Shown: positions 1 to 10,498, numbered from the stretch's first letter. The stretch: 64,000 nucleotides of DNA from Gammaproteobacteria bacterium (GCA_015492075.1 WGFU01000037.1:100119-164118); one strand, 5' to 3'. A program made the numbers and translations. Notes: a model not told the origin generated them from the letters alone.

Positions 1-2
1 AG

Positions 3-188
3 CTACTACAAACAATCAAACATTACTCAGAGACCATTCACCCTTATACAGATGGAAAGTCGAGCGAGCGGGTGCTCGATGCGGTAGATTGGTTTATAAA
101 TGACGGCTGTCGTGGCTTAAAGAAAAAACCACTGAATCTCATAAGACGTTATAAAATACGCAAAAAACTTGGCTACTATAAGTGGTAA
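3..188 (+). CDS. C-terminal end of a polymer/glycan transferase, cut by window edge
   Basis: The open frame enters from the left edge and ends with TAA at 186-188, giving about 61 residues. The stretch 'YTDGKSSERVLDAV' resembles the C-terminal end of CDP-glycerol glycerophosphotransferase-like and related glycosyl transferases, and a basic tail rich in Lys and Arg follows. The gene converges on the glycosyltransferase fusion and lies beside an O-antigen ligase, so an envelope-polysaccharide role fits. The family call rests on one short motif; another GT-B enzyme is possible. It is missing from the ORF track because its start lies outside the window. Confidence 0.45.
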   Translation, partial: LLQTIKHYSETIHPYTDGKSSERVLDAVDWFINDGCRGLKKKPLNLIRRYKIRKKLGYYKW

Positions 189-233
189 ATCACCAAGCTT
201 ATTGGCAAACCTAAAGGCCTACTTCGGCCAACC

Positions 234-2135
234 CTAGCGCTGAGAAACAAGCCTTTGAAAGTACTCAACAAACTGATCAACCGTTTTCTCTAACGATACG
301 TCTTTATTTATTTTTTCTTTACAACGCTGCGACATGGCGGCCACCAATCGGGGATTGTTATACAGTTTACGCACGCGATCAGCAATAGCATCTGCATCTT
401 TAACTGGGACCACATAGCCCGTCACTCCGTCCTCGACGACTTCTTTACCGCCACCAGTATCGGTGATTATCGGTGGTACCCCAGAACTCATCGCCTCCAT
501 CATCGCTCGCGGCAGACCCTCGCCACTGACTGATGGTTGCACCAACAAATTGCTTGCAGCGATAAGCTGCGGCGCATCATAACGATAGCCAGCAAGGTGT
601 ATTCTGTCTCGCATTGCATTGTTAGCAATTTTTTCGGTGTAAGGTTCTTTACAAATATTTTTCCCGACCAGAAGCAAATGCATATTAGAAATATCTGCCA
701 ATCTATTCGCCGCCTCCAGCATCACGTCAAGCCCTTTACTAGGCCGCGCATTGACGGCACAAATCACTGTAAAATCGTCAGCTTCAATACCAAATTCAGA
801 CAAATCTCCCGGTGGCTGATCATACCACTCAAGCTTATGACCCTTATGTATAGCCACGACATTGTGCTTGTTTTTCCATACCCGCTTTACGACATCCTGA
901 CGCACAGCATCTGATACACATATAACACCATCAACACGCGGGTGCAGATGGGTGAGGTAGGCGCTGGGGTCATGACGGTAAAGGCCACCCGTGGTACCAC
1001 GGTAAGTCACCAGCTTGACTTTCGCCCCCTTGGCAGCAAAGGCAGCATTGGGTATCGATTTTGAATTGGTCGCTAACAAAATATCATATGACTTTCTTGC
1101 TAATTCATTTTTCACCAAAGCAATTGAACTACGACATATTTTCTTCTTTGGCGTGCCATTTATAACTTTAATCCCTTGTTCCATATAGCGCCTGCCATAT
1201 TCAGTCTCTGAATTGGTAATGATCGTTACCTGATGTCCGCGCTTGGCTAATTCAATAAATATCTCCGCTTCCGGGCGCAAACTATTGAAAGAACTATCAG
1301 ACGAAGTGAATACCAATATATTCATTGTTTTATCAATGCCTATTGCAGGGGTGACACTGTTCTTCTCCTCCTCTCGCATTGCCCATGCTCCGGCATACTT
1401 GTTAAACGTGTATTGCGCATAGATCACTGCCATTAAAAAGCCATGACCACCATCAAGAACGCCTAAGCGCAATACATATATTTGGAAAAACACCCAGGCG
1501 GCCCTTAACAGCGCCACGAAAAGACCTCCACCATAACGACCGGCATGGTGGCGCTTTTCAGCGCCAAGAGAAGCATACAAACTTGTCTTATCAAGTAAAT
1601 GCTTAAAGTCACGATTTGAGTAATGCAACAAACGATGCCTTAGCTTAGACGTTTTACCTTGAGGTAAAAGTACTTTTTCGTGCACCAAGTCATCGCTGAA
1701 ACGCGCTTCTTCGCGTCGAAACAGTCGCTCAACATAACGTGCACTGCGGCCATGATCTAAACGCTTGCCGAATAACATCACTGCCCATTGCATCTTGAAT
1801 GATATTTCTTGCGGTGAACTAGCAAGAACCGCTTTAATTTCTTCAGCAAGCTGAGGACTTAAAGCCTCGTCTGCATCAAGCGACAAGACCCATTTATGGC
1901 TGGCGCACTCTAAAGCGCGTTGCTTTTGTGGCCCATAACCCGGCCAATCGGTAACATATACTTTATCTGTATATCTTTTTGCAATTGCCACCGTGTCGTC
2001 ATCACTGCCACTATCAAGCACAATAATTTCATCAGCAATACCAACCACCGAGTCCAAGCATCCTGGCAGCCTGTCTTGCTCATTTTTGGCAATGACAATA
2101 ACGGACAAATCAAGTGGCTTGTTTTTTTTTGGCAT
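234..2135 (-). CDS. Two-domain glycosyltransferase: WaaE/KdtX-like GT2 fused to GT4
   Basis: The protein has 633 residues and two complete glycosyltransferases in one frame. Residues about 8-255 are a GT2 enzyme of the WaaE/KdtX LPS-core type, with 'LSVIVIAKNEQDRLPGCLDSV', then 'VLDSGSDDDT' and the DxD-like 'LSLDADEAL'. From about residue 271 ('MNILVFTSSDSSFNSLRPEA') a GT-B fold GT4 enzyme begins, with the donor-site region 'GEGLPRAMMEAMSSGVPPI' near the end. Met271 has no Shine-Dalgarno sequence at the right distance, so I read one fused protein. It probably adds sugars to lipid A-core or an O-unit at the inner face of the cytoplasmic membrane. It is followed downstream by a convergent partial gene and preceded by another GT2 gene. 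Confidence 0.85.
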   Translation of the reverse strand: MPKKNKPLDLSVIVIAKNEQDRLPGCLDSVVGIADEIIVLDSGSDDDTVAIAKRYTDKVYVTDWPGYGPQKQRALECASHKWVLSLDADEALSPQLAEEIKAVLASSPQEISFKMQWAVMLFGKRLDHGRSARYVERLFRREEARFSDDLVHEKVLLPQGKTSKLRHRLLHYSNRDFKHLLDKTSLYASLGAEKRHHAGRYGGGLFVALLRAAWVFFQIYVLRLGVLDGGHGFLMAVIYAQYTFNKYAGAWAMREEEKNSVTPAIGIDKTMNILVFTSSDSSFNSLRPEAEIFIELAKRGHQVTIITNSETEYGRRYMEQGIKVINGTPKKKICRSSIALVKNELARKSYDILLATNSKSIPNAAFAAKGAKVKLVTYRGTTGGLYRHDPSAYLTHLHPRVDGVICVSDAVRQDVVKRVWKNKHNVVAIHKGHKLEWYDQPPGDLSEFGIEADDFTVICAVNARPSKGLDVMLEAANRLADISNMHLLLVGKNICKEPYTEKIANNAMRDRIHLAGYRYDAPQLIAASNLLVQPSVSGEGLPRAMMEAMSSGVPPIITDTGGGKEVVEDGVTGYVVPVKDADAIADRVRKLYNNPRLVAAMSQRCKEKINKDVSLEKTVDQFVEYFQRLVSQR

Positions 2136-2171
2136 TATGTCTCAGCAATCACTCTGAGCAACATGGCTTGT

Positions 2172-2993
2172 TTACGGTAAATATTTATCCAAGCCATTTG
2201 TACAGACCGGGTTGACTAGCGCCATCTTTTTCATGAATATTTGTTCGCTAATATTCCAGGAATCTTTTCTGCTGCCCGTATCGTGGTAAAGATGGTATTG
2301 CAATGCAGCAAAACGCGAACATTTTAATTTAACACCCGCCAACTTTAATCGCCTTTCTACATCTGTGTCTTCTCCGAAATACGGTTCACAAAAGTCTTCA
2401 TCAAAGCCGTTAATAGCGAGCAAGTCTGCCTTAGTCAAACAAAAACTATGGCCTCGCAAGCCATGGGTTTTCCGTGACTTCAGCAGCGGAAAACGAATAG
2501 ATTCTTCTTTATGGCGACTGCGAGAAAACAATATTCTCAACATACTTAACTTGACACCATTGCCAGCAGAAAGCAATCGTTTGCTTAGTTGTTGATCAAG
2601 CATGACACGGCGACCAAATACGCATATACCTTTTTTGACATGCCGTAGCATCGTTGCAATATAGTCTTTGTGCAGAATGCAGTCGCCGTCAATAAATAGC
2701 AAAACCTGCCCTTTGCTTGCACAAACGGCCTGGTTCAAAATCTTGTTTTTACGAAACCCATTGTCTTCCTGAGTCAGGTGCTTGACCGGTAACTTGCATT
2801 GCAAAGAGAACTCATTTATCACTCTTGCTACGGCATCGTGCTGGCTATCCTGAGCAACAATCAATTCAAAATCTTGATAAGATTGCTTTGCAATCGATTC
2901 AAGTACGAGGCGTAGAAAATCTTCCCGGTTATAGACCGAGATAATAAGCGACACCAATGGTCTATTGTTTTTTTCAATCTTTGGCTTTGTCAC
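2172..2993 (-). CDS. Glycosyltransferase family 2 with galactosyltransferase-type C-terminal region
   Basis: The 273-residue protein opens with a GT-A nucleotide-binding fold ('PLVSLIISVYNREDFLRLVLESI') and has the metal-binding 'LFIDGDCIL' near residue 95. The C-terminal part carries 'GFDEDFCEPYFGEDTDVERRL', the acceptor-side motif of the Glyco_transf_7C family seen in chondroitin-type and galactosyl transferases. It is a cytoplasmic enzyme of surface glycan assembly. Its start overlaps the end of the upstream O-antigen ligase gene by 20 bases, which indicates co-transcription. The sugar and acceptor cannot be told from sequence. Confidence 0.85.
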   Translation of the reverse strand: MTKPKIEKNNRPLVSLIISVYNREDFLRLVLESIAKQSYQDFELIVAQDSQHDAVARVINEFSLQCKLPVKHLTQEDNGFRKNKILNQAVCASKGQVLLFIDGDCILHKDYIATMLRHVKKGICVFGRRVMLDQQLSKRLLSAGNGVKLSMLRILFSRSRHKEESIRFPLLKSRKTHGLRGHSFCLTKADLLAINGFDEDFCEPYFGEDTDVERRLKLAGVKLKCSRFAALQYHLYHDTGSRKDSWNISEQIFMKKMALVNPVCTNGLDKYLP

Positions 2994-4266
2994 GCAAGTC
3001 TCCCTTCACATTTCCGCTCGGCCAACGCCATGCTGTCAACCCGGCCGTGAGCAACAACAGATAGAGAGTTGTCCCATAAGAATATAACTCGCCATGGAAA
3101 AACTGTGTGGCCAGATATCCTGTCGATACAGCGATGGCTGCATGAACATAAGCCTTGTACTCAAGTGCCACTTTTGCCAAGGATTGATAGAGGTGGTAAA
3201 ACAGTAATGCCCCACAAACAACCAAAACCATAAACCATATCGCACCCCATTCTATCAATATCTGCAGATAACTATTGTGAAAGTCTCCTGGATAGAGCGT
3301 AGCCAAAGCATAGTTCTGCTGATATTCAGCGGGCTGGCCCTCCAAATAGCCAATAAATAACTGCTTCAGTGCTAAACGCCCAGTGCCTAACCAAAACTGA
3401 TTTTTCGAAAAGTCCCAACCAGACTGCCAAAGCTGTATGCGCGCGCTATTAGAATGATTGTTATTCATGTCAGAAATGGATCTGGCTTCATCCATTACTT
3501 TGCTTTCGTTAGCAAACAAAAAAACCGCTATTACAACAATGAAAACTACCAGCAAAAACTTACGGCAAAACACCAGGCCATAGGTCAGCGCGCCGATAAA
3601 ACAGCCCAGCCACGCCCCACGAATACCACTCATCAAAAGGCCATAACTGCATATCAAGATCGACGGTAGCAGTAACCAAACCCATTTTTTATACCGCGAC
3701 CGAAAATCCTTATCGAATAACAATATTGTCATCGTCAATATTACGATCAGCAACATATCGGCATTGCGCCCGATAAACATCATGCCATTAAATGCGCCCA
3801 GACTTCTCTGCTCAGCATGACTGACACCATAAATCGTAGCAACCAATGCGGACACCCACACGGCGACAAATAAGCCGAGAAAGGTCTTCTCGTTTCGCGC
3901 CACGATAATCATCGCAAGGGGTAGCAGGAAAAATTTAAATCTTGCCAAAAACTGGCCAATTTCTTCAACACCGGCTGACACCGTCAACGATGATGTCAAT
4001 ACCCCAAGCGCCAAGGGCAACACAAAAAAAATCCACCAGGGATGTGCTCGCAGCGTACCAAACCCATCACGCCATAAAAAGACGAGGGCGGCGAGATAAG
4101 CGACACCGCTAAAAACATTAATAGCCGCTTTTGATATAAAGCTACAGAGAAACACGGCAATCAGGGAAAAATAAATCGCTTTAGCCAAGCGCGGGAAGGT
4201 CACCGCAGGGCCATCACCAACAGAGACAGCCAAAGGGTCGAGCGCAACACGAGACTTGATTGACAT
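2974..4266 (-). CDS. O-antigen ligase family (WaaL/Wzy-type) membrane protein
   Basis: This is a polytopic membrane protein of about 430 residues with roughly 10-12 hydrophobic segments. It has the Wzy_C signature: 'RIQLWQSGWDFSKNQFWLGTGR' followed by a large periplasmic loop with 'GDFHNSYLQILIEWG', which holds the conserved His-Asn. WaaL enzymes join undecaprenyl-linked O-polysaccharide to lipid A-core in the periplasm; Wzy polymerases look similar, so the exact reaction is inferred from the LPS-core neighbours. The track starts at a TTG (4284). I prefer the ATG at 4266 (MSIKS), although neither start has a clear Shine-Dalgarno sequence. Confidence 0.8.
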   Translation of the reverse strand: MSIKSRVALDPLAVSVGDGPAVTFPRLAKAIYFSLIAVFLCSFISKAAINVFSGVAYLAALVFLWRDGFGTLRAHPWWIFFVLPLALGVLTSSLTVSAGVEEIGQFLARFKFFLLPLAMIIVARNEKTFLGLFVAVWVSALVATIYGVSHAEQRSLGAFNGMMFIGRNADMLLIVILTMTILLFDKDFRSRYKKWVWLLLPSILICSYGLLMSGIRGAWLGCFIGALTYGLVFCRKFLLVVFIVVIAVFLFANESKVMDEARSISDMNNNHSNSARIQLWQSGWDFSKNQFWLGTGRLALKQLFIGYLEGQPAEYQQNYALATLYPGDFHNSYLQILIEWGAIWFMVLVVCGALLFYHLYQSLAKVALEYKAYVHAAIAVSTGYLATQFFHGELYSYGTTLYLLLLTAGLTAWRWPSGNVKGDLRDKAKD

Positions 4267-4389
4267 AGCTATGCAATACACCAAGACAATGAATATCGCA
4301 AAATCAATATGTGCCGGTTTAATGGATGATGCGTATAGAACAAATCAGGCAACGGTTAATCCACAACCAAACAAACAATAAGGGATGAT

Positions 4390-4596
4390 TTAGCTTTGAT
4401 TTATCAGTACGTAGTCAGCACCACAGTACGGGCACTTCACTTTGCCGTGCGCTTCGATCTCCAGAAACACTCGCGGATGTGAGTTCCACAGACTCATACC
4501 CGGCATAGGGCAATGCAAGGGAAGATCTGCTTTGGTCACCTCATAGCGATTTTCCGCATTCGGCTCAATAAGATCCGTATTACCCGAAGTATTCAT
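4390..4596 (-). CDS. zf-CHCC zinc-finger domain protein
   Basis: The small protein (about 68 residues) has the CHCC arrangement: 'HCPMP' with the Cys near residue 28, a His in 'NSHPRVFLEI', then 'CPYCGADYVL'. It belongs to the zf-CHCC family, related to the zinc-binding subunit NDUFS6 of mitochondrial complex I, and in proteobacteria it is often found next to ilvE. Its molecular job is unknown. It lies 50 bases downstream of ilvE on the same strand and is probably co-transcribed. The ATG at 4596 is preferred over the TTG at 4605. Confidence 0.85.
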   Translation of the reverse strand: MNTSGNTDLIEPNAENRYEVTKADLPLHCPMPGMSLWNSHPRVFLEIEAHGKVKCPYCGADYVLINQS

Positions 4597-4646
4597 TTGC
4601 GCCAAATCACTCTCTCCAATCTATTTGCCCAATTGATAACACTAGG

Positions 4647-5570
4647 CTACTTGTGGACGTAACTCAACCAGTCATCATGTTCGGTACGACGACCATGAAC
4701 CTGATCAAAATACAGCGCTTGTAGCTGCTCCGTGACCGGGCCACGGCCACCGTTGCCAATAGCACGACCGTCGAGCTCACGAATCGGTGTCACTTCGGCC
4801 GCGCTGCCGGTAAAAAAGGCCTCATCAGCGATATAGACCTCGTCGCGAGTGATACGTTTTTCAACTATTTCATACCCTGCCTCACGCGCCAATGTAAACA
4901 TGGTATCGCGCGTGATACCAGCCAGGGCGGAGCCAAGATCCGGAGTATAGAGAATATTGTTTTTCACTATGAAAACATTCTCGCCACTGCCCTCGGCGAC
5001 AAAACCATCCACATCAAGCAACAAGGCTTCATCGCATCCGGCCGCTAATGCCTCGGTCAGCGCCATCATTGAATTAACATAATTGCCGTTTGTCTTAGCA
5101 CGGCACATGGTGATATTAGTGCGATGACGCGTGTACGAGGAAGTGCAAACGCGAATTCCGCGCGCCATGTTCTCTTCACCCATATACGAACCCCACTCCC
5201 AGGCCGCTACAATCACGTGTGTTTTCAGGTTGTCAGCGCGCAGACCCATGCCTTCCGAGCCGTAAAAACACATCGGCCGTATATAGCCAGAATCAAGATT
5301 ATTTTCGGCCACGGCCTGTATCGTCGCGGCGTTAATCTCCTCTTTGCTGTATGGCATAGTCATATTGAGTATATGCGCCGAATCAAACAAGCGATCGGTA
5401 TGCGCTTCTAGGCGAAAAACTGCCGCACCCTTTGCTGTTTTATAGGCGCGCAAGCCTTCAAATACACCCAAACCATAGTGCAGGGTATGAGTCAGTACAT
5501 GTACCTTGGCATCGCGCCAAGGTACCAGCTCGCCGTCAAACCAAATGACGCCGTCGCGGTCATCCATCAT
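4647..5570 (-). CDS. ilvE: Branched-chain amino acid aminotransferase IlvE
   Basis: This is a fold-type IV PLP aminotransferase. Motifs include 'WFDGELVPWRDAKVHVLTHTLHYG' at the N-terminus, the catalytic Lys in 'CRAKTNGNYVNS', and 'EGSGENVFIV' for phosphate binding. It interconverts Leu, Ile and Val with their 2-oxo acids in the cytoplasm using glutamate/2-oxoglutarate. The track start is a GTG at 5606. A GAGG motif lies about 8 bases before a GTG at 5573 and 11 before the ATG at 5570, so the true start is there (MMDDRDG), giving a normal family length near 308. Confidence 0.95.
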   Translation of the reverse strand: MMDDRDGVIWFDGELVPWRDAKVHVLTHTLHYGLGVFEGLRAYKTAKGAAVFRLEAHTDRLFDSAHILNMTMPYSKEEINAATIQAVAENNLDSGYIRPMCFYGSEGMGLRADNLKTHVIVAAWEWGSYMGEENMARGIRVCTSSYTRHRTNITMCRAKTNGNYVNSMMALTEALAAGCDEALLLDVDGFVAEGSGENVFIVKNNILYTPDLGSALAGITRDTMFTLAREAGYEIVEKRITRDEVYIADEAFFTGSAAEVTPIRELDGRAIGNGGRGPVTEQLQALYFDQVHGRRTEHDDWLSYVHK

Positions 5571-5737
5571 CACGGATAAATCCTCGTATTCTGCTTGCAA
5601 AAACACAAGCTATTGATAAAAAAGCACTCTTTTGCACCCACTTTATGATGGACTTCAAGTTTTAGCGCTCAAATTCTGCCTATTCTACCTGTAAAACGTG
5701 CTTAATTTTAGTTTTTCCATATTAAAGCAAAGGTAAA

Positions 5738-6964
5738 ATGGCGCCGATAACCTCGGTCACAAGCTTCAATACAATATTCGGTACCCAAAGCATGGAATTT
5801 AAAGATTATCTTAAGATATTGGTCATCAAAGAGGGTTCCGACCTGTATTTAACTACAGGCGCCCATCCCAGCATTAAAACGCAGGGAGTGTTAACGCCTA
5901 TCGAGAGCTCACCACTACCACCTGGTCGTGTCAGAGCGATGGCGATGACCTTAATGGACGAGGAACAACAAACAGCCTTTGAGACCTCTCCAGAAATGAA
6001 CCTTGCTATATCAGAACACGGTATCGGCCGTTTTCGCGTCAACATCTTTCAGCAACGCCACGAAGTCGGCATGGTGGTACGCTCTATCAAGACTGAAATC
6101 CCCAGCCTTGACAGCCTGGGATTGCCACAAATACTTAAAAAACAAATTATGGAGAAACGTGGCCTAATTCTGTTTGTCGGCGGTACCGGCTCAGGTAAAT
6201 CCACCTCACTGGCTTCGTTAATCGATTACCGCAATACTCACAGCGGTGGTCATATCATTACCATTGAAGACCCGGTTGAATTCGTCCACAGCCATAAGAA
6301 ATCCATTGTCAATCAGCGCGAGGTCGGCTTTGATACTAATAGCTACGCTGAAGCACTAAAAAATACGCTACGACAAGCGCCGGATGTCATTCTGATTGGT
6401 GAAATTCGTGATCGGGAGACTATGGAGCACGCCATTGCCTTCGCCGAGACAGGTCATCTGGTGCTGTCGACCCTGCATGCCAATAGCGCCAACCAGGCCT
6501 TTGGCCGTATTATTAATTTCTTCCCCGAAGAGCGTCGCCAACAATTACTGTCAGACCTCTCGTTAAATATGCGCGCTTTTATCTCACAACGACTGGTCCA
6601 AACATTAGACGCTAAACGCGCTGCTGCCATTGAGATCCTGCTTGGCACGCCTATCGTCAAAGATCTCATTCTCAAAGGCGAAATCGAGCAAATCAAAGAC
6701 GTTATGACTAAGTCGGAAAACTTAGGCATGCAGACCTTTGATGCTGCGCTTTATAAACTTTATAAGGCTGGTAAAATTTCGTTGGAAGAAGCCTTGCGCA
6801 ATGCCGACTCGCAAAATAACCTGCGCCTGCGTATCAGCCTTGAAGAGACCGAAGCGGACACTCAAGAATCCGGGGGCAGCCGTTTGTCACTACAAGATCA
6901 CGATGAGGAACCTGCTCAAATGGGCTCTCTTGATGCACGTATGACCAGCCAACTCGCACGCTAA
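5738..6964 (+). CDS. pilU: PilT/PilU-type retraction ATPase, PilU-like
   Basis: This hexameric AAA+ secretion ATPase drives type IV pilus retraction at the inner membrane. It has Walker A 'GGTGSGKSTSLASL', the Asp box 'ITIEDPVEF', Walker B 'DVILIGEIRDRET' and the His box 'GHLVLSTLHANSA'. 'MEFKDYLKILVIKEGSDLYLTTGA' and 'INFFPEERRQQLL' are closer to PilU than PilT. The ATG at 5738 has AAAGG five bases upstream. The internal ATG at 5792 (MEFKDY) matches the usual family start, so an 18-residue extension is possible. No pilT or other pilus gene is next to it here. Confidence 0.9.
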   Translation: MAPITSVTSFNTIFGTQSMEFKDYLKILVIKEGSDLYLTTGAHPSIKTQGVLTPIESSPLPPGRVRAMAMTLMDEEQQTAFETSPEMNLAISEHGIGRFRVNIFQQRHEVGMVVRSIKTEIPSLDSLGLPQILKKQIMEKRGLILFVGGTGSGKSTSLASLIDYRNTHSGGHIITIEDPVEFVHSHKKSIVNQREVGFDTNSYAEALKNTLRQAPDVILIGEIRDRETMEHAIAFAETGHLVLSTLHANSANQAFGRIINFFPEERRQQLLSDLSLNMRAFISQRLVQTLDAKRAAAIEILLGTPIVKDLILKGEIEQIKDVMTKSENLGMQTFDAALYKLYKAGKISLEEALRNADSQNNLRLRISLEETEADTQESGGSRLSLQDHDEEPAQMGSLDARMTSQLAR

Positions 6965-7110
6965 AATAAAAAGGCGTGACGTCGACTAAAACCAAGCCAC
7001 ACCTCTAGATAAAACTACTGTCCGAATAAAAACCTAGTGATGCCTTAACCCATGATAATGCATGCCATCTCATGATGAATACATACCCCAAGAGTACTTC
7101 TTCGGCAACG

Positions 7111-7350
7111 CTATCGCACTCCCTCAGGGCGCATTTCCCAATTACCGCACTTGGGACAGCGGTGCGAATGAAACGTAAACAAATGCCATACCGTAACGAT
7201 CGGGCCTATTACCGCCAGATAAATATTGGCAGTAATCAGAGCCACAATCAGACCAAAACCCCACGCGAACACATCCAGCATGATACTGCTATATTCATCA
7301 TGTGAAGGTTTACCCACATAGCCACAATGACCACATTCTTTCGTGCGCAT
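7111..7350 (-). CDS. Small membrane protein with two CxxC zinc-ribbon halves
   Basis: The 79-residue protein has 'CGHCG' near the N-terminus, a hydrophobic stretch of about 30 residues ('LIVALITANIYLAVIGPIV') and 'HRCPKCGNW' near the C-terminus. The two CxxC knuckles probably form one zinc ribbon, with the hydrophobic part between them lying in or on the membrane, a layout reminiscent of LITAF-type domains. Start choice is firm: AGGAGG lies 6 bases before the ATG at 7350, whereas the track starts at GTG 7353. I do not recognise a named family. It stands alone between pilU and groL. Confidence 0.6.
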   Translation of the reverse strand: MRTKECGHCGYVGKPSHDEYSSIMLDVFAWGFGLIVALITANIYLAVIGPIVTVWHLFTFHSHRCPKCGNWEMRPEGVR

Positions 7351-7502
7351 CACACACCTCCTCGCCTACACCGCCTTCAAGCCAAACCACCTTGTTTTAA
7401 TAAAGATAGCAACGGCTCCAATATAGTGCCGCTGGCCTGATCAGTCTGTGACATGATCACACCTGTCATCGCTGCGCACGGCGAAGAACTCACATAGCAC
7501 GG

Positions 7503-7536
7503 CAAAAAAAAGCCCTGCCGATTTCTCGGCAGGGCC
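7503..7536 (-). terminator. Rho-independent terminator after groL
   Basis: On the minus strand a 10-bp perfect stem (GCCCTGCCGA with TCGGCAGGGC) with a 4-base loop is followed by eight T. It sits about 30 bases past the groL stop and closes the groS-groL transcript. Confidence 0.92.
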
Positions 7537-7565
7537 TCATGATAACCAGCGTTTAAGCGCTAGTA

Positions 7566-9212
<1,647 letters not shown>

Positions 9213-9271
9213 TTAAAATTCTGGTTTGTACCGCAAGGGTACGGTGGCATCAATTTGCTATTTAAACGGCC

Positions 9272-9562
9272 TTAGCCTTCGATCACACCCATGATGTCTT
9301 CTTCACGCATCACAAGCAGCTCTTCACCGTCAATCTTGACTTCGTTACCGGAATATTTGCCAAATATGATCTTGTCGCCAACCTTGACATCCATCGCACG
9401 GACATCGCCATTTTCCAAGATCTTACCGTTACCAACAGCCAGCACTTCACCTTGTGAAGGTTTTTCAGCTGCATTACCAGGAATGACGATTCCGCCAGCG
9501 CTTTTCAGCTCTTCTTCGGAACGACGAACCAAAACTCGGTCATGTAATGGGCGAATGTTCAT
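9272..9562 (-). CDS. groS: Co-chaperonin GroES (Cpn10)
   Basis: The 96-residue protein forms the heptameric lid of GroEL. It opens with '[14 protein letters not shown]' and has the mobile-loop region '[25 protein letters not shown]' and the tail '[11 protein letters not shown]'. It is the first gene of the operon, directly downstream of the CIRCE element and promoter. Confidence 0.99.
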   Translation of the reverse strand: MNIRPLHDRVLVRRSEEELKSAGGIVIPGNAAEKPSQGEVLAVGNGKILENGDVRAMDVKVGDKIIFGKYSGNEVKIDGEELLVMREEDIMGVIEG

Positions 9563-9642
9563 TTTTTTCTCCTAAAAATACCGTTAACAATCAAACAGTT
9601 AGGCCCCGCGCTAGAACAACCGCTATTTTTCACCAGCAATTG

Positions 9643-9669
9643 TTAGCACTCACCCTCTTTGAGTGCTAA
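9643..9669 (-). promoter_or_regulatory. CIRCE operator (HrcA site) upstream of groS
   Basis: A perfect TTAGCACTC-N9-GAGTGCTAA inverted repeat lies about 80 bases upstream of groS. This is the consensus CIRCE element bound by the heat-shock repressor HrcA. No hrcA gene lies in the window. Confidence 0.97.
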
Positions 9670-9671
9670 CA

Positions 9672-9699
9672 ATCATAGGGGCGAAACAAGCAGAGTCAA
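9672..9699 (-). promoter_or_regulatory. Promoter of groS-groL (sigma-70, with overlapping heat-shock-like boxes)
   Basis: Read on the minus strand, TTGACT, a 16-base spacer and TATGAT sit just upstream of CIRCE, so HrcA bound to CIRCE would cover the transcription start. The same stretch reads CTTGAC-N14-CCCTATGA, close to a sigma-32 promoter, so dual control is possible. Confidence 0.75.
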
Positions 9700-9745
9700 G
9701 GCTTACGAGAAATTTTTTTTGATTTATTTTATGAAGGTCAAGCAA

Positions 9746-10207
9746 TTAAAGCTCGTCATCTTCCCGACGAAACTCGCCTTCAATAGTGGCCGGGCCAGAA
9801 TGATTCGCCTTAGCGCCCGCAGCAGCATTGGACACTGGTTTAATCGTAACGCCAAAATGGCGAATCAGTGCCATAATCAAACCACGCCGCAGCGGTGTAA
9901 TTAGACACAAGAAACCCAAGCTGTCGGTAAAAAACCCTGGGGTCAGTAGCAACGCACCGCAAAACAACAACACCACGCCTTCCATCATCTCCAAGGCTGG
10001 CAACCGTCCCGCCGCAAAACTTGACCGCACACGGCCCAATGTCGCCAAGCCCTGCGAGCGTAGCAATAGTGTGCCCAACACTGCAGTAAACACCACCAAC
10101 GCTATTGTTGGCAAAGCGCCAATCCAGCTGCCAACCTTGACTAACAGATAAATCTCGATCAGCGGAACGATAATGAAGAGACCCAGCAGGAATCTAAATG
10201 GAATCAT
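9746..10207 (-). CDS. fxsA: FxsA family inner-membrane protein
   Basis: The 153-residue protein has the FxsA layout: 'FLLGLFIIVPLIEIYLLVKVG' with the family Pro-Glu in the first membrane segment, three or four membrane segments, 'LLTPGFFTDSLGFLCLITPLR' in the last one, and a charged C-terminal tail. E. coli FxsA is linked to exclusion of phage T7 by F plasmids; its normal function is unknown. The gene sits just upstream of groS-groL on the same strand, as in many gammaproteobacteria. Confidence 0.93.
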   Translation of the reverse strand: MIPFRFLLGLFIIVPLIEIYLLVKVGSWIGALPTIALVVFTAVLGTLLLRSQGLATLGRVRSSFAAGRLPALEMMEGVVLLFCGALLLTPGFFTDSLGFLCLITPLRRGLIMALIRHFGVTIKPVSNAAAGAKANHSGPATIEGEFRREDDEL

Positions 10208-10498
10208 ATTTAAGGCGGCTCAGAGTAATTTGCCTGATGATGAATCATACACAAAATCGCTTATTTAAGAGAATCTAATGTAATGTTGTAATAATTTCGG
10301 CCACTGCTTAATCAAGCCAGATTGGTCACGTCATTAATTCCATGCCTGTCATTCAAACACATTGCTTGGTATTGACCCCCGATGCTAACCTACGGCACCG
10401 ACTTTCACTGCAGACCGTTTAAGATTCTCTTAATCTCCAAACTGTAGACTTCTCTTGCCAAGATCAAAAAAAGTGACCCCACAGCTAATCGAGCAACA
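10208..10498 (+). other. Divergent intergenic region, fxsA / metal-efflux operon
   Basis: This 291-base gap must hold the promoter of the efflux operon. The only local structure I see is a short inverted repeat AGATT-ctctt-AATCT at 10422-10436, which could be an operator for a metal-responsive regulator. No regulator gene is adjacent and no convincing -35/-10 pair stands out. Confidence 0.3.

Noticed and set aside
1323-1358. Internal AGGAGG and Met271 suggesting two separate glycosyltransferase genes
   Set aside because: The AGGAGG lies about 40 bases from Met271, and the GTG near it is out of frame, so the fusion reading is preferred.
10422-10436. Short inverted repeat AGATT-ctctt-AATCT upstream of the efflux operon
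   Set aside because: Five-base arms are too short to claim an operator, and no cognate regulator is adjacent.
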